Part shown: piece by piece, positions 17,502 to 25,049 of the stretch | Layout: the number at the start of each line of letters is the position of its first letter | How positions within the stretch are numbered: position 1 is the first letter of the stretch | NCBI GenBank assembly: GCA_964355525.1 | Contig: CAYHDY010000007.1 | Location: forward strand, 1-34,468 | Source: XYB2-FULL-45-11 sp964355525 | GTDB taxonomy: Bacteria > Patescibacteriota > Patescibacteriia > UBA9934 > GWF2-40-263 | Direction: 5' to 3' | Length of the DNA stretch: 34,468 nt | Position numbers and translations under genes: made by a program | The notes under the pieces: model-generated | The model's input: only the letters and a program-made list of their open reading frames with translations | Databases searched by the model: none | What the model was told of the DNA's origin: nothing

Positions 17502-17527
17502 CCAAAGGCGGATCCGCCTTTGGCGGA
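17498..17527. repeat. Perfect 30-bp palindrome (REP-like), GGATCC centre
   Basis: TCCGCCAAAGGCGGA plus its exact reverse complement. Same architecture as 17258-17287, with a different inner stem sequence. Confidence 0.85.
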
Positions 17528-17546
17528 GTAAACACATCACTTCAGC

Positions 17547-17600
17547 ACAAACGTTCGAATATTTCGAATGCTTGTGAAAAGTCCTGAATGATATTCAGGA
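17547..17600 (-). promoter_or_regulatory. Conserved 3' element, copy A (terminator-like hairpin plus TTCGAA hairpin)
   Basis: Downstream of the 17628 orphan, the minus strand reads hairpin TCCTGAAT/ATTCAGGA, then CTTTTCACA, then a second hairpin with TTCGAA in both arms (17547-17575). About 34 of 45 bases align ungapped to copy B at 18219. The first hairpin with CTTTT may be a weak terminator. Confidence 0.55.
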
Positions 17601-17627
17601 AAGAAGAAAGGAATGAACGAGATGAGA

Positions 17628-17921
17628 TCAGACGATCTTCGTACTGTTTAGACCGATCAAGATCAATCGCCGAGATGCGGGAGCATGAATGACGTCATCC
17701 ACATAATCGCCATCTTCATCCGCCTCGAATCCCGCAAGCCATTGCGCGAACGACAAGGATGCGTCGAACGAACGCTGCCAAACGAGATCATTCACAGGAC
17801 ATTGACAGTCCTTTATGAGATGTCGGCATGACGCACAGACAGGAAACTCATCCTGCACACACACGCCATGATCTGCATCGTGCACGTTACACATTCCGAA
17901 CACCATCCTTGCGATCTTCAT
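17628..17921 (-). CDS. Small cysteine-cluster orphan, 97 residues
   Basis: MKIARMVFGM then C11, C21, C29, C32, C39 and C41, giving a CxxC-x6-CxC cluster likely to bind zinc. The rest is acidic and includes DEDGDYVDD. C29, C32, C39 and C41 fall at exactly the same residue numbers in the 18316 orphan. It starts 27 bp after the 17949 orphan, so probably shares its transcript; unlike the other orphans it has no clear SD (an in-frame or upstream start cannot be excluded). The same 3' element follows both cysteine-cluster genes. Function unknown. Confidence 0.65.
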   Translation of the reverse strand: MKIARMVFGMCNVHDADHGVCVQDEFPVCASCRHLIKDCQCPVNDLVWQRSFDASLSFAQWLAGFEADEDGDYVDDVIHAPASRRLILIGLNSTKIV

Positions 17922-17948
17922 CGCATACTTGGTTGAAGGACGATTGAT

Positions 17949-18143
17949 TCAGATCACGCATCCGCGGCTGCAGATTTCGGCGTTCCGACGTTCACACTCC
18001 GCGATCAACGCTTCGATCCGCCGCACGCGTTTCCATTCCTGACGCGCCGACAGTTGCGGCACGTGATGGATCTGTTTGCGCCGACACAGAATACGATGAT
18101 TGTTCGATTTCGAAGGAACCGGCATTTTCGGGAACGAGCGCAT
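17949..18143 (-). CDS. Small basic orphan, 64 residues
   Basis: The ATG at 18143 is preceded by CGGAGATCC, a reasonable SD. The protein is Arg/Lys-rich (RILCRRKQIHHV, RQEWKRVRRIEALIAECERR) with one predicted helix and a C-terminal CSRGCVI. It could bind nucleic acid or a partner, but no family is recognised. The neighbouring 98-residue ORF in another frame (17992-18288) overlaps it and lacks an SD, so this frame is preferred. Confidence 0.5.
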   Translation of the reverse strand: MRSFPKMPVPSKSNNHRILCRRKQIHHVPQLSARQEWKRVRRIEALIAECERRNAEICSRGCVI

Positions 18144-18218
18144 GGATCTCCGTACGTTTCCTCGACGTTTCGAGGATGATTGGGAAAGGGTGGATGGTCG
18201 CGATGATCAGACTGATCA

Positions 18219-18290
18219 CCAACGTTCGAACCGTTCGAGCGTCTGTGAAAAGGCCCGAACGACTTTTGATCGCAATGATCGAAGTCACTC
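18219..18290 (-). promoter_or_regulatory. Conserved 3' element, copy B
   Basis: After the 18316 orphan the minus strand shows hairpin GACTT(C)GATC...GATC(AA)AAGTC, then CCTTTTCACA, then the TTCGAA-type hairpin (ACGTTCGAA/TTCGAGCGT). It begins about 26 nt after the stop codon, the same spacing as copy A. Confidence 0.55.
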
Positions 18291-18315
18291 AGGCAAGTTT
18301 ATTTTCTCGAAAGAA

Positions 18316-19602
18316 CTAGACCGTGACCGCATCGAGCCAGTTGTAGCCATCGTCTTCGTCGTCGTCGAAAGTCTGTTGCGCGTTCGGATCGTGCGGGTCG
18401 AGCTCTTCCTCGTCGCGATCCACACTGTTCAACCGGAGATGCTGCATCTCGTAGACGATGTTCGCGAACGTGCGGCTGCTGATCTCCTCGTAGCGCCGAT
18501 TCCACCGTTGGATTTCCGCGTCCCAGATCCCACCTTCGAGATTCCAGCCGCCGTATTCACCGTGAACGCAGTACTCCAGTTCGAGATCGCGGTAGTACTG
18601 CTCGACCGGCGAATTCGCATCGCCCACGATCTCCTTGCAGGCCTGTTCCGCATCCGCGATCATGGCATCCATGTACTCGCAATTCGACAGCTTCTGCTCC
18701 CGTTCCTGCTTGACCTTCGAGTCGACCACGACGTCTTCGATCGTGAGAAACTCGCTGAACGTCGTCGCTGTCATCGGCACGCGGAGTTCGCGCACTTCCG
18801 GCAGCTGTCCGTCCGCGATCATCTTGTCCTTGACCACCTTCGCGATCTCGACGCGCGCCGCCTTGTTGGCGCCGTACGAGTAATCACGACCGTTCTTGTA
18901 GGACCCGCCCATGGCCACCTCGATCACTTCCAGATTGTCCAGGCAGAACCGATTGACCACGAACTTCTCGCGATTCTTCGCAGCCGTTTCCTCGCGCCGA
19001 GCCTGCTTCATCTCGATGCGATTGCCGTGCCGCGCCCAGTTCTTCCGAGCCTTACTCGCGCCCTTCCACGTGTTGTTGAAGTCGCCGTAGCCCTGTTCAC
19101 GCGCGGCGATCTTCACGATACGAGCCGTGCCGACTTTCTCGTCGCTGTCGTCGTAGGAAAACCACGGTGACTTGTTGCGGAAGTCGCCCAGCTCATCGTC
19201 GTCGTCTTCCGCATCGTTGTTCTTCGCATCGTTGTCCTCGACAACCTCGACCATCTCGTCAGGCTTGGTTTCCGCCACCGGAACCACTTCCGCAGTGGCC
19301 GTTTCCTTCGTGACAACGTCGACCATCACCTCGTCGATCGCGTTAAGCGACGGCATCGTGGGCAGCAGCACCGCGAGTTCGCGAACGACCCGCCGCTGTC
19401 CGCTGACGACCGTGTTGGTCTCGAGCACCTTCGCGATCGGAGCCGAAGCCGCATGGACTGCCTTATTCAGGCCCCGTCGACACGTGCACTGGAAAAGGTC
19501 ATTTTCGCAATCGCGACACACGAGTGCCGAATCGAAACAGTTGTGGGGATTGCCACTCACGCGGCGCCCGCTCAGATCCGCAACCGTTGCAGAAAAGGTC
19601 AT
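18316..19602 (-). CDS. Orphan protein with N-terminal cysteine cluster and acidic tracts, 428 residues
   Basis: The ATG at 19602 follows AAGGAGA; 29 upstream in-frame codons are ignored. C22, C29, C32, C39 and C41 form a probable zinc site. Residues about 120-141 and the C-terminus (about 398-420) are highly acidic. Residues about 57-99 and 254-298 are an internal repeat (IAKV...GQ...VREL.V...VMVD / IAKV...GQ..EVREL.V...VVVD). A basic segment lies near 185-215 (ASKARKNWARHGNR). It is GC-richer than neighbouring core genes (55-62 percent in two sampled 60-base lines against about 47-50 percent). It is transcribed from its own promoter through a leader with a terminator-like hairpin. No signal peptide. 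Function unknown; a nucleic-acid or partner-binding scaffold is only a guess. Confidence 0.75.
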   Translation of the reverse strand: MTFSATVADLSGRRVSGNPHNCFDSALVCRDCENDLFQCTCRRGLNKAVHAASAPIAKVLETNTVVSGQRRVVRELAVLLPTMPSLNAIDEVMVDVVTKETATAEVVPVAETKPDEMVEVVEDNDAKNNDAEDDDDELGDFRNKSPWFSYDDSDEKVGTARIVKIAAREQGYGDFNNTWKGASKARKNWARHGNRIEMKQARREETAAKNREKFVVNRFCLDNLEVIEVAMGGSYKNGRDYSYGANKAARVEIAKVVKDKMIADGQLPEVRELRVPMTATTFSEFLTIEDVVVDSKVKQEREQKLSNCEYMDAMIADAEQACKEIVGDANSPVEQYYRDLELEYCVHGEYGGWNLEGGIWDAEIQRWNRRYEEISSRTFANIVYEMQHLRLNSVDRDEEELDPHDPNAQQTFDDDEDDGYNWLDAVTV

Positions 19603-19662
19603 GAAGATTCTCCTTGAACACAGTTTTGCGACAATGACGTCGCGGTTTAGACACACGCTGAC

Positions 19663-19715
19663 AAAAAAACCCGCGTTTAAAGAAAACAATATTTACTTCA
19701 AACACGGGGTTTTTT
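19663..19715 (-). promoter_or_regulatory. Terminator-like hairpin in the leader of the 18316 orphan (attenuator candidate)
   Basis: On the minus strand AAAAAACCC(C)GTGTTT pairs with AAACGCGGGTTTTTT (15 bp, one bulge, one wobble) across a 21-nt loop. The 3' arm ends in a T7 run. It lies between the predicted start (near 19727) and the ATG (19602), so it would stop transcription before the gene unless read through. Confidence 0.6.
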
Positions 19716-19733
19716 AAAGAAATGTGACGGCTC

Positions 19734-19762
19734 AATCTACCACGAAAACGCGATTTTGTCAA
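19734..19762 (-). promoter_or_regulatory. Promoter of the 18316 orphan
   Basis: Minus strand TTGACA (19757-19762), 17-bp spacer, TAGATT (19734-19739). Divergent from and partly upstream of the ftsK promoter. Confidence 0.65.
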
Positions 19763-19786
19763 TGGTTCGTCGTGAATACAAGTTTC

Positions 19787-19795
19787 TGATATAAT
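19787..19795 (+). promoter_or_regulatory. Extended -10 promoter of ftsK
   Basis: TGATATAAT, a perfect TGnTATAAT. Eight bases separate it from the ftsK ATG, so transcription should start about 2 nt before the codon: a leaderless mRNA. The -35 is weak. Confidence 0.7.
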
Positions 19796-19803
19796 TCACG
19801 CAC

Positions 19804-22113
19804 ATGTCTAGAAAAAAACAACGTTACAATAAATCTTCAAAACGAGAATCGGTTTCTTTTACACTCAACCCGGAAGCTAAGCGTGGAATCATGACGGTTT
19901 TTTTGTTTGCCTTGTCCGCACTTTTGTTTCTTTCTCTTTTTCACGTCGCGGGAAGTTTTGGTGATTGGCTCAATCAACAACTCGCTCTTTTCTTTGGAAT
20001 GGATCGTTATTTGGTTCCATTCATCTTTTTACTCATTGTCGCGACAAAATTATTTCCGGATCGTGGAACATTCACCAAATGGAATTACCTCGGATTGATT
20101 CTCTTTTTTCTTTCGTTCAATGCGCTGATCAATCTGATGATCGTCGACATTCAGCATCCGTTTACAACAGATCTTTCACACGTCGGCGGTGAACTCGGAC
20201 AAATGCTTGGAACGTTTCTTCCACCCCTTCTCGGTTACTGGGGAGCATTCGTTGTAACCGTTGCCATATTGTTTGCGTCAGTCATGCTCGTGTTCAATAC
20301 ATCGCTCAATTCCTTATTCGGCATGCACAAACACGTATCGGGATGGATTGATGCGCGAAAAAATTCACCAAAAGAATCCGTTGAGGAAGAACTCGATGAA
20401 GAAGATGAAGACGAGGAAGAAGAAAATTTCCTCATCGATGACACAGGAGACGAGGAAGAAACGGAAGATGAACCGATCATAAAAGAACTTCCATTCAGAA
20501 AATCTCCGTTGAAGGAACAACCCGTAAAAGAAATCGTTCTTACAACAAGCAAGCAACGCAAAATTACAATCCCTCTTACTCTTCTTGAAAATTCGACATC
20601 GAAGGCGCAACCGGGAGATATCGATCGCAATCGTGAAATCATTGAACGCACGTTTCATGAATTCGGCATCGATGTTGAAATGGGAGAAACAGCTGTCGGT
20701 CCGACCGTGACACAATTCACATTGCGACCGTCACAAGGAATTAAAATTTCTCGAATCGTTGCACTGCAAAATGATCTTGCACTCGCACTCGCCGCACATC
20801 CACTTCGTCTCGAGGCACCAATTCCAGGAAAATCTCTCGTGGGAATCGAAGTGCCGAACACAAAAGTCGCAACCGTCACTCTTCGCGACGTCATGGAAAC
20901 TCCCGCGTTTAAGAAAGAAGCAACAGGCCTTTCCATTCCGCTCGGAAAAGATGTTTCCGGAAGTCCGTGGATTATCGATCTCGCAAAAATGCCGCACTTG
21001 CTGGTCGCCGGTTCAACCGGTTCCGGAAAAAGTGTGTGTCTCAACACCCTCATCGTTTCGCTTCTCTATCAAAACGGTCCCGATGAATTAAAATTGATTC
21101 TCGTCGATCCAAAACGCGTAGAGCTTACGATGTTCGCAGGTATTCCACACTTACTTGTACCTCCGATCATCAACGCAGATGACACCATCAATGCCCTCAA
21201 ATGGACCGTGCGGGAAATGGAACGTCGTCTCGATGTGCTTTCCAAGTTTGGTGCAAGAAACATTGACGGATACAACGCAAAATCAGAAGAGCACATGCCT
21301 AAAATTGTTGTTGTCATCGATGAGCTCGCCGATCTGATGAGCTCAAGCGGACGCGAGGTTGAAGCAACAATTGTACGCATCGCACAGATGGCACGTGCGG
21401 TCGGAATCCATCTTGTGCTTGCAACACAACGTCCGAGTGTGGACGTCATCACAGGACTCATCAAAGCAAACGTTCCGGGACGTATCGCGTTTGCCGTCGC
21501 ATCACAAACAGACTCGCGCACAATTCTCGATATGGCCGGTGCGGAAAAATTACTTGGTCGCGGAGACATGTTGTTTACCTGGGCGGAACTCGCAAAACCA
21601 AAACGTATCCAAGGCGCATACGCTTCAAGTGAGGAAATCGAACGTGTCGTTGAATTCTTGAAACAAAAAGGCGAACCGGATTATAATTTGGCCATCACAG
21701 AAATCACAAAAGCCGGAACTGTTTTTGACAATAATGACGGAAACGATGAACCGCTCTTTGATGAAGGTGTGCAAGAAGTGATTCGTGCCGGAAAAGCATC
21801 CACATCATTTCTTCAACGTCGATTAAAAATCGGTTACTCACGCGCAGCGCGTATGATCGATCTCATGGAAGAAGCTGGCGTCGTCGGTCAAGGAGAAGGC
21901 GCGAAACCACGTGACATTCTCGTTTCCGCATGGCCACCTCGAGATGAATCCCCTGTTCCAACAGCAAACGATGATTATGAGGAAGCGTTCAGTAAAAAAG
22001 ATCGTTCGATAAACGAACCCGAACCCGTACAAACCGCTGTTGTTGACGATGCTCCGTGGGATGAGAAAATCGATGACGCCTGGTTCGCAAAAGAAGATGA
22101 AACCCAATTTTAA
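19804..22113 (+). CDS. ftsK: DNA translocase FtsK/SpoIIIE
   Basis: 769 residues. Four hydrophobic segments (about 29-50, 68-84, 95-113, 140-165) anchor it at the membrane, followed by a short, very acidic linker (about 193-225, EEELDEEDEDEEEE). The motor has Walker A GSTGSGKS (403-410) and Walker B VVVIDELAD (502-510), with the conserved LATQRPSVDVITG segment after it. A C-terminal gamma winged-helix domain (SFLQRRLKIGYSRAARMIDLMEE) would read KOPS-like DNA signals. It pumps DNA at the septum and activates dimer resolution. The linker is far shorter than in E. coli, as in SpoIIIE-type proteins. It begins an operon with the rodZ-like gene 2 bp downstream. No SD. Confidence 0.97.
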   Translation: MSRKKQRYNKSSKRESVSFTLNPEAKRGIMTVFLFALSALLFLSLFHVAGSFGDWLNQQLALFFGMDRYLVPFIFLLIVATKLFPDRGTFTKWNYLGLILFFLSFNALINLMIVDIQHPFTTDLSHVGGELGQMLGTFLPPLLGYWGAFVVTVAILFASVMLVFNTSLNSLFGMHKHVSGWIDARKNSPKESVEEELDEEDEDEEEENFLIDDTGDEEETEDEPIIKELPFRKSPLKEQPVKEIVLTTSKQRKITIPLTLLENSTSKAQPGDIDRNREIIERTFHEFGIDVEMGETAVGPTVTQFTLRPSQGIKISRIVALQNDLALALAAHPLRLEAPIPGKSLVGIEVPNTKVATVTLRDVMETPAFKKEATGLSIPLGKDVSGSPWIIDLAKMPHLLVAGSTGSGKSVCLNTLIVSLLYQNGPDELKLILVDPKRVELTMFAGIPHLLVPPIINADDTINALKWTVREMERRLDVLSKFGARNIDGYNAKSEEHMPKIVVVIDELADLMSSSGREVEATIVRIAQMARAVGIHLVLATQRPSVDVITGLIKANVPGRIAFAVASQTDSRTILDMAGAEKLLGRGDMLFTWAELAKPKRIQGAYASSEEIERVVEFLKQKGEPDYNLAITEITKAGTVFDNNDGNDEPLFDEGVQEVIRAGKASTSFLQRRLKIGYSRAARMIDLMEEAGVVGQGEGAKPRDILVSAWPPRDESPVPTANDDYEEAFSKKDRSINEPEPVQTAVVDDAPWDEKIDDAWFAKEDETQF

Positions 22114-22115
22114 TT

Positions 22116-22802
22116 ATGCCCTTTGTTATCCGACAATTTCATAACGAGCAATCGCTTGGCGAGAAACTGCATCACCTGCGTAAGGAAGCTCGTTTGACGT
22201 TGTCGGAACTCGCGGAAAAAACAAAAATTCAAAAATCCTATCTCAAAGCATTCGAGTCAAACGCGTTCAATCTTCTTCCCGCCCCCATCTACGCACGCAA
22301 TTATTTAAAAACCCTTGTGCGAGCACTCGGCGGAGACGAGGCATATTATCTCGATCAGTTTGAACAAGAGCGAGGAACATGCGACATTGTAAATCCACAG
22401 CAATCTTTCCGTGAACGAACACGCACTACCAGATTTTTCGTCGCGAGTCGCTTTGTCCAAATTGGTATTTTCCTTTTATTTGTCGGAGTTCTCGCGTCTT
22501 ACATCGGCATTCAAATCAAAACAATCATTACTCCTCCTTCCCTTGCCATCATTTCACCATCAGACGGATTTCAAACAACAGATGCAACTATTGTTGTGAA
22601 AGGAAAAACGGAAAAGGGGACACATCTTCAAATCAATGGATCAAATGTACTCCTCTCGCAAGATGGATCATTTGAACAAGAAGTTGCTCTTGAACGAGGT
22701 CTCAATGTTTTACAAATCGAAGGCGCAAAACGTTATTCGCATCTTGCAACGCAGTACCGACGAGTCATCTTTGATAACAGCAAGAGTGTCGGATTGAAAT
22801 AG
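22116..22802 (+). CDS. RodZ-like membrane protein with HTH domain
   Basis: 228 residues. An N-terminal HTH_25/Xre-type helix-turn-helix (SLGEKLHHLRKEARLTLSELAEKTKI, about 13-75) with the RodZ-style LPAPIYARNYL segment is followed by a single membrane span (about 112-134). An extracytoplasmic Ig-like domain (about 140-215: SPSDGFQTTDATIVVKGKT, GTHLQINGS) resembles glucodextranase domain B rather than the E. coli RodZ tail. RodZ links MreB to the envelope in rods; no mreB is visible here, so the role is inferred from architecture and from being in one operon with ftsK. No SD. Confidence 0.85.
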   Translation: MPFVIRQFHNEQSLGEKLHHLRKEARLTLSELAEKTKIQKSYLKAFESNAFNLLPAPIYARNYLKTLVRALGGDEAYYLDQFEQERGTCDIVNPQQSFRERTRTTRFFVASRFVQIGIFLLFVGVLASYIGIQIKTIITPPSLAIISPSDGFQTTDATIVVKGKTEKGTHLQINGSNVLLSQDGSFEQEVALERGLNVLQIEGAKRYSHLATQYRRVIFDNSKSVGLK

Positions 22803-22860
22803 AAACATTTCATCCTGACAAACTGTGGATAACGATTCGTAAAAATCCAACTGCCAAAAA

Positions 22861-22915
22861 TTTCTGACAACATTGATCGCCAAGCTTGGCGATTTTTTGT
22901 TTGCTCTGTCAGAAA
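22861..22915 (+). terminator. Terminator of ftsK-rodZ operon, nested in a larger inverted repeat
   Basis: Core stem ATCGCC/GGCGAT (22876-22893, itself an 18-nt palindrome) followed by TTTTTTGTTT. It is enclosed by a 9-bp perfect inverted repeat TTTCTGACA/TGTCAGAAA (22861-22869 with 22907-22915). Confidence 0.85.
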
Positions 22916-22930
22916 ACATAAACATAACCC

Positions 22931-22961
22931 TTGATTTATCGTAATTTTTTGATACTATACA
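22931..22961 (+). promoter_or_regulatory. Probable recA promoter
   Basis: TTGATT (22931-22936), 16-bp spacer, TACTAT (22953-22958), or TATACA (22956-22961) at 19 bp. Overlapping the start region is ATACA-N9-TGTAT (22957-22975), a possible operator. No match to the known E. coli or Bacillus LexA boxes. Confidence 0.45.
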
Positions 22962-23023
22962 CAGTACGCTTGTATGTTTTTCCTGCTCCCGCTACCCTTT
23001 AACCAACACGATTCTTTAATCCC

Positions 23024-24055
23024 ATGTCTATGGCAAAACAAGTTGTCTCACAGGTTGATGCTCGACAAGCAGCCGCTCTCGAAGCGATTGAACAAATCAA
23101 ACAAAAATTCGGTGAAGGTTCCATCATGCGTTTGGGTGAAGCCAAAACCATGCAGGTGGATGCAGTGACAACCGGTTGTCTTTCGCTTGATCTTGCTCTT
23201 GGAGTCGGCGGCGTTCCGCGCGGACGTATCATTGAAATCTACGGACCGGAATCTTCCGGTAAAAGTACCCTCGCCCAACACATCGTTGCAGAAGTGCAAA
23301 AGCTTGGAGGACTTGCTGCTTATGTGGATGCAGAACACGCACTTGATCCGGAATATGCTCAAAAGATCGGTGTAAATATCGACGAGCTCTTCATTTCCCA
23401 ACCAGACAACGGAGAACAAGCCCTTGAGATCGTTGAAACACTTGTTCGATCGAATGCTGTCGATGTGATTGTGATCGATTCCGTCGCCGCTCTCACGCCA
23501 AAAGCTGAGATCGAAGGCGATATGGGAGATTCTCACATGGGACTTCAAGCTCGTTTGATGAGTCAAGCACTCCGTAAACTCGCCGGCATCGTAAACAAAT
23601 CCAAAACAACCGTTATTTTCATCAACCAGATTCGTATGAAAATTGGTGTTGTGTTTGGAAATCCGGAAACAACCACCGGTGGAAACGCCCTCAAGTTCTA
23701 CGCATCAATCCGTATCGAGATCCGTCGCAATGCACAAATCAAACAAGGAGAAAAAATTATCGGTAACAGAACAAAAGTTAAAATCGTCAAAAACAAAGTT
23801 GCTCCACCATTCCGCACCTGTGAATTCGACATCATGTACAATGAAGGCATCAGCATTGCCGGAGATATTCTCGATATCGGCGTTCCATCGGGTGTCATTC
23901 AAAAAAGCGGAAACAATTATCATTTCAAAGAAACAAAACTCGGTCTCGGCCGTGAGAGTGCAAAAACATTCTTGAATGAAAATAAACCGATGATGATGGA
24001 TATTCGCAATGAAATTATCGCCGCGGTTGCTAGTGGAAAAGAATTGGAGGAATAA
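23024..24055 (+). CDS. recA: Recombinase RecA
   Basis: 343 residues from the ATG at 23024; a second in-frame ATG at 23030 (MAKQVV) is equally possible since neither has an SD. Walker A is GPESSGKST (74-82), Walker B VIVIDSVAAL, and the L2 DNA-binding loop NQIRMKIGVVFGNPETTTGGNALKFY is conserved. RecA forms ATP-dependent filaments on ssDNA for strand exchange and repair. The C-terminus is short and moderately acidic. A coiled-coil gene follows after 14 bp and probably shares the transcript. With ruvC and ssb, this window carries three parts of the recombination machinery. Confidence 0.99.
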   Translation: MSMAKQVVSQVDARQAAALEAIEQIKQKFGEGSIMRLGEAKTMQVDAVTTGCLSLDLALGVGGVPRGRIIEIYGPESSGKSTLAQHIVAEVQKLGGLAAYVDAEHALDPEYAQKIGVNIDELFISQPDNGEQALEIVETLVRSNAVDVIVIDSVAALTPKAEIEGDMGDSHMGLQARLMSQALRKLAGIVNKSKTTVIFINQIRMKIGVVFGNPETTTGGNALKFYASIRIEIRRNAQIKQGEKIIGNRTKVKIVKNKVAPPFRTCEFDIMYNEGISIAGDILDIGVPSGVIQKSGNNYHFKETKLGLGRESAKTFLNENKPMMMDIRNEIIAAVASGKELEE

Positions 24056-24069
24056 TCTAACCGAATTAT

Positions 24070-24432
24070 ATGAAAAACAAAAAGGAGGTCACAACGAATG
24101 ACATTATGGAATTTCTCCAAAAACAAAATGGAGAAATGGATAAAATCATGGAACATCTTGATGTCTTGCGGAATCAAATGACAAACGTCACTTCTACAAT
24201 GATAGATGTCACTTCTACAATGGCAACAAAAAATGACATGAAACAATTAGACCAAAGAATCACGATTGTAGATCAAAAAATCAGTGAGCTTGATAGAAAA
24301 ATTTATGCGAATGATAAAAAATTTGAATCTAAATTTGATTTACTTTTTGATGCAATAGGTGAGCTGAAAGAAAATTTCACCATCATGGATTATAAATTTA
24401 TTTTCCTGAAACGCCAGGTACTGGCGACATAA
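24070..24432 (+). CDS. Coiled-coil protein downstream of recA, 120 residues
   Basis: Soluble, with heptad-like leucine/isoleucine spacing through most of its length (MEFLQKQNGEMDKIMEHLDVL, QRITIVDQKISELDRKI, FDLLFDAIGELKENF). A 15-bp direct repeat (GTCACTTCTACAATG at about 24187 and 24208) doubles the VTSTM motif, typical of slippage in repeat-prone coiled coils. It lies 14 bp after recA in the same direction. Similar short coiled-coil ORFs are widespread and unassigned; a link with recombination is only positional. No SD. Confidence 0.75.
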   Translation: MKNKKEVTTNDIMEFLQKQNGEMDKIMEHLDVLRNQMTNVTSTMIDVTSTMATKNDMKQLDQRITIVDQKISELDRKIYANDKKFESKFDLLFDAIGELKENFTIMDYKFIFLKRQVLAT

Positions 24433-24469
24433 TAAAAAAACTCCTCGAATCTTTTTCGAGGAGTTTTTA
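24433..24469. terminator. Bidirectional terminator
   Basis: Stem AACTCCTCGAA/TTCGAGGAGTT (24439-24449 with 24455-24465), loop TCTTT, with A run before and T run after. Shared by the convergent recA operon (+) and efp operon (-). Confidence 0.92.
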
Positions 24470-24476
24470 GTTTCGA

Positions 24477-25043
24477 TTATTTACTCACGCGTTCGGTGTA
24501 TGTTCCTGTATCCGTATTCAGTAAAATCTCGTCTCCTGTATTGATAAACATCGGGACGCGAACTTTCAAACCGTTATCGAGTTCCGCTTCTTTTGTCACA
24601 TTTCCCGAAGCCGTATCCCCTTTTACAGCAGGTTCCGCGTAAGCAACTTTGTATTGAATTTTTTGTGGCAATGTAATCGTAAGTGGATTTTCCCCATGCA
24701 TAACGACACTCACATCCAAACCTTCTTTCAAATAGGGCAACACATCAACGATGTCTGCTTTTGAAATGGAAACTTGTTCGTAGGATGTGTTATCCATGAA
24801 CGTGTACAAACTTCCATCATTGAAAAGATATTGCATTTTTTTGTAAGAGACATCTTCGAAGGTGAGGTTTTCTGCGGACTTAAAGTTTGTCTCCACAACT
24901 TTTCCGGATTTGAGATTTTTCATGCGTGTTCGCACAAATGAACTTCCTTTTCCCGGACTCACACGTTGAAAATCAATGCAGAACCAAAGATCTCCGTTCA
25001 TGTTTACCACTGTTCCTTTCTTAATGTCATTTGGAGATGCCAT
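24477..25043 (-). CDS. efp: Elongation factor P
   Basis: 188 residues, standard length, with KOW-like N-domain and two OB domains (C-terminal GLKVRVPMFINTGDEILLNTDTGTYTERV). The tip loop reads VSPGKGSS, placing Lys32 where E. coli EF-P carries its beta-lysylated Lys34. EF-P rescues ribosomes stalled on proline runs. It is the last gene of rpsF-ssb-rpsR-epmA-efp, 6 bp after epmA, which supports modification of Lys32 by EpmA. No SD. Confidence 0.98.
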   Translation of the reverse strand: MASPNDIKKGTVVNMNGDLWFCIDFQRVSPGKGSSFVRTRMKNLKSGKVVETNFKSAENLTFEDVSYKKMQYLFNDGSLYTFMDNTSYEQVSISKADIVDVLPYLKEGLDVSVVMHGENPLTITLPQKIQYKVAYAEPAVKGDTASGNVTKEAELDNGLKVRVPMFINTGDEILLNTDTGTYTERVSK

Positions 25044-25049
25044 AACATT

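Noticed and set aside
17992..18288. 98-residue minus-strand ORF
   Set aside because: Overlaps the SD-led 17949 orphan in another frame and crosses the conserved hairpin element.
18100..19170. 356-residue plus-strand ORF
   Set aside because: Antisense to the 18316 orphan, which has promoter, SD and terminator-like 3' element; low-complexity Val/Arg/Asp sequence typical of a shadow.
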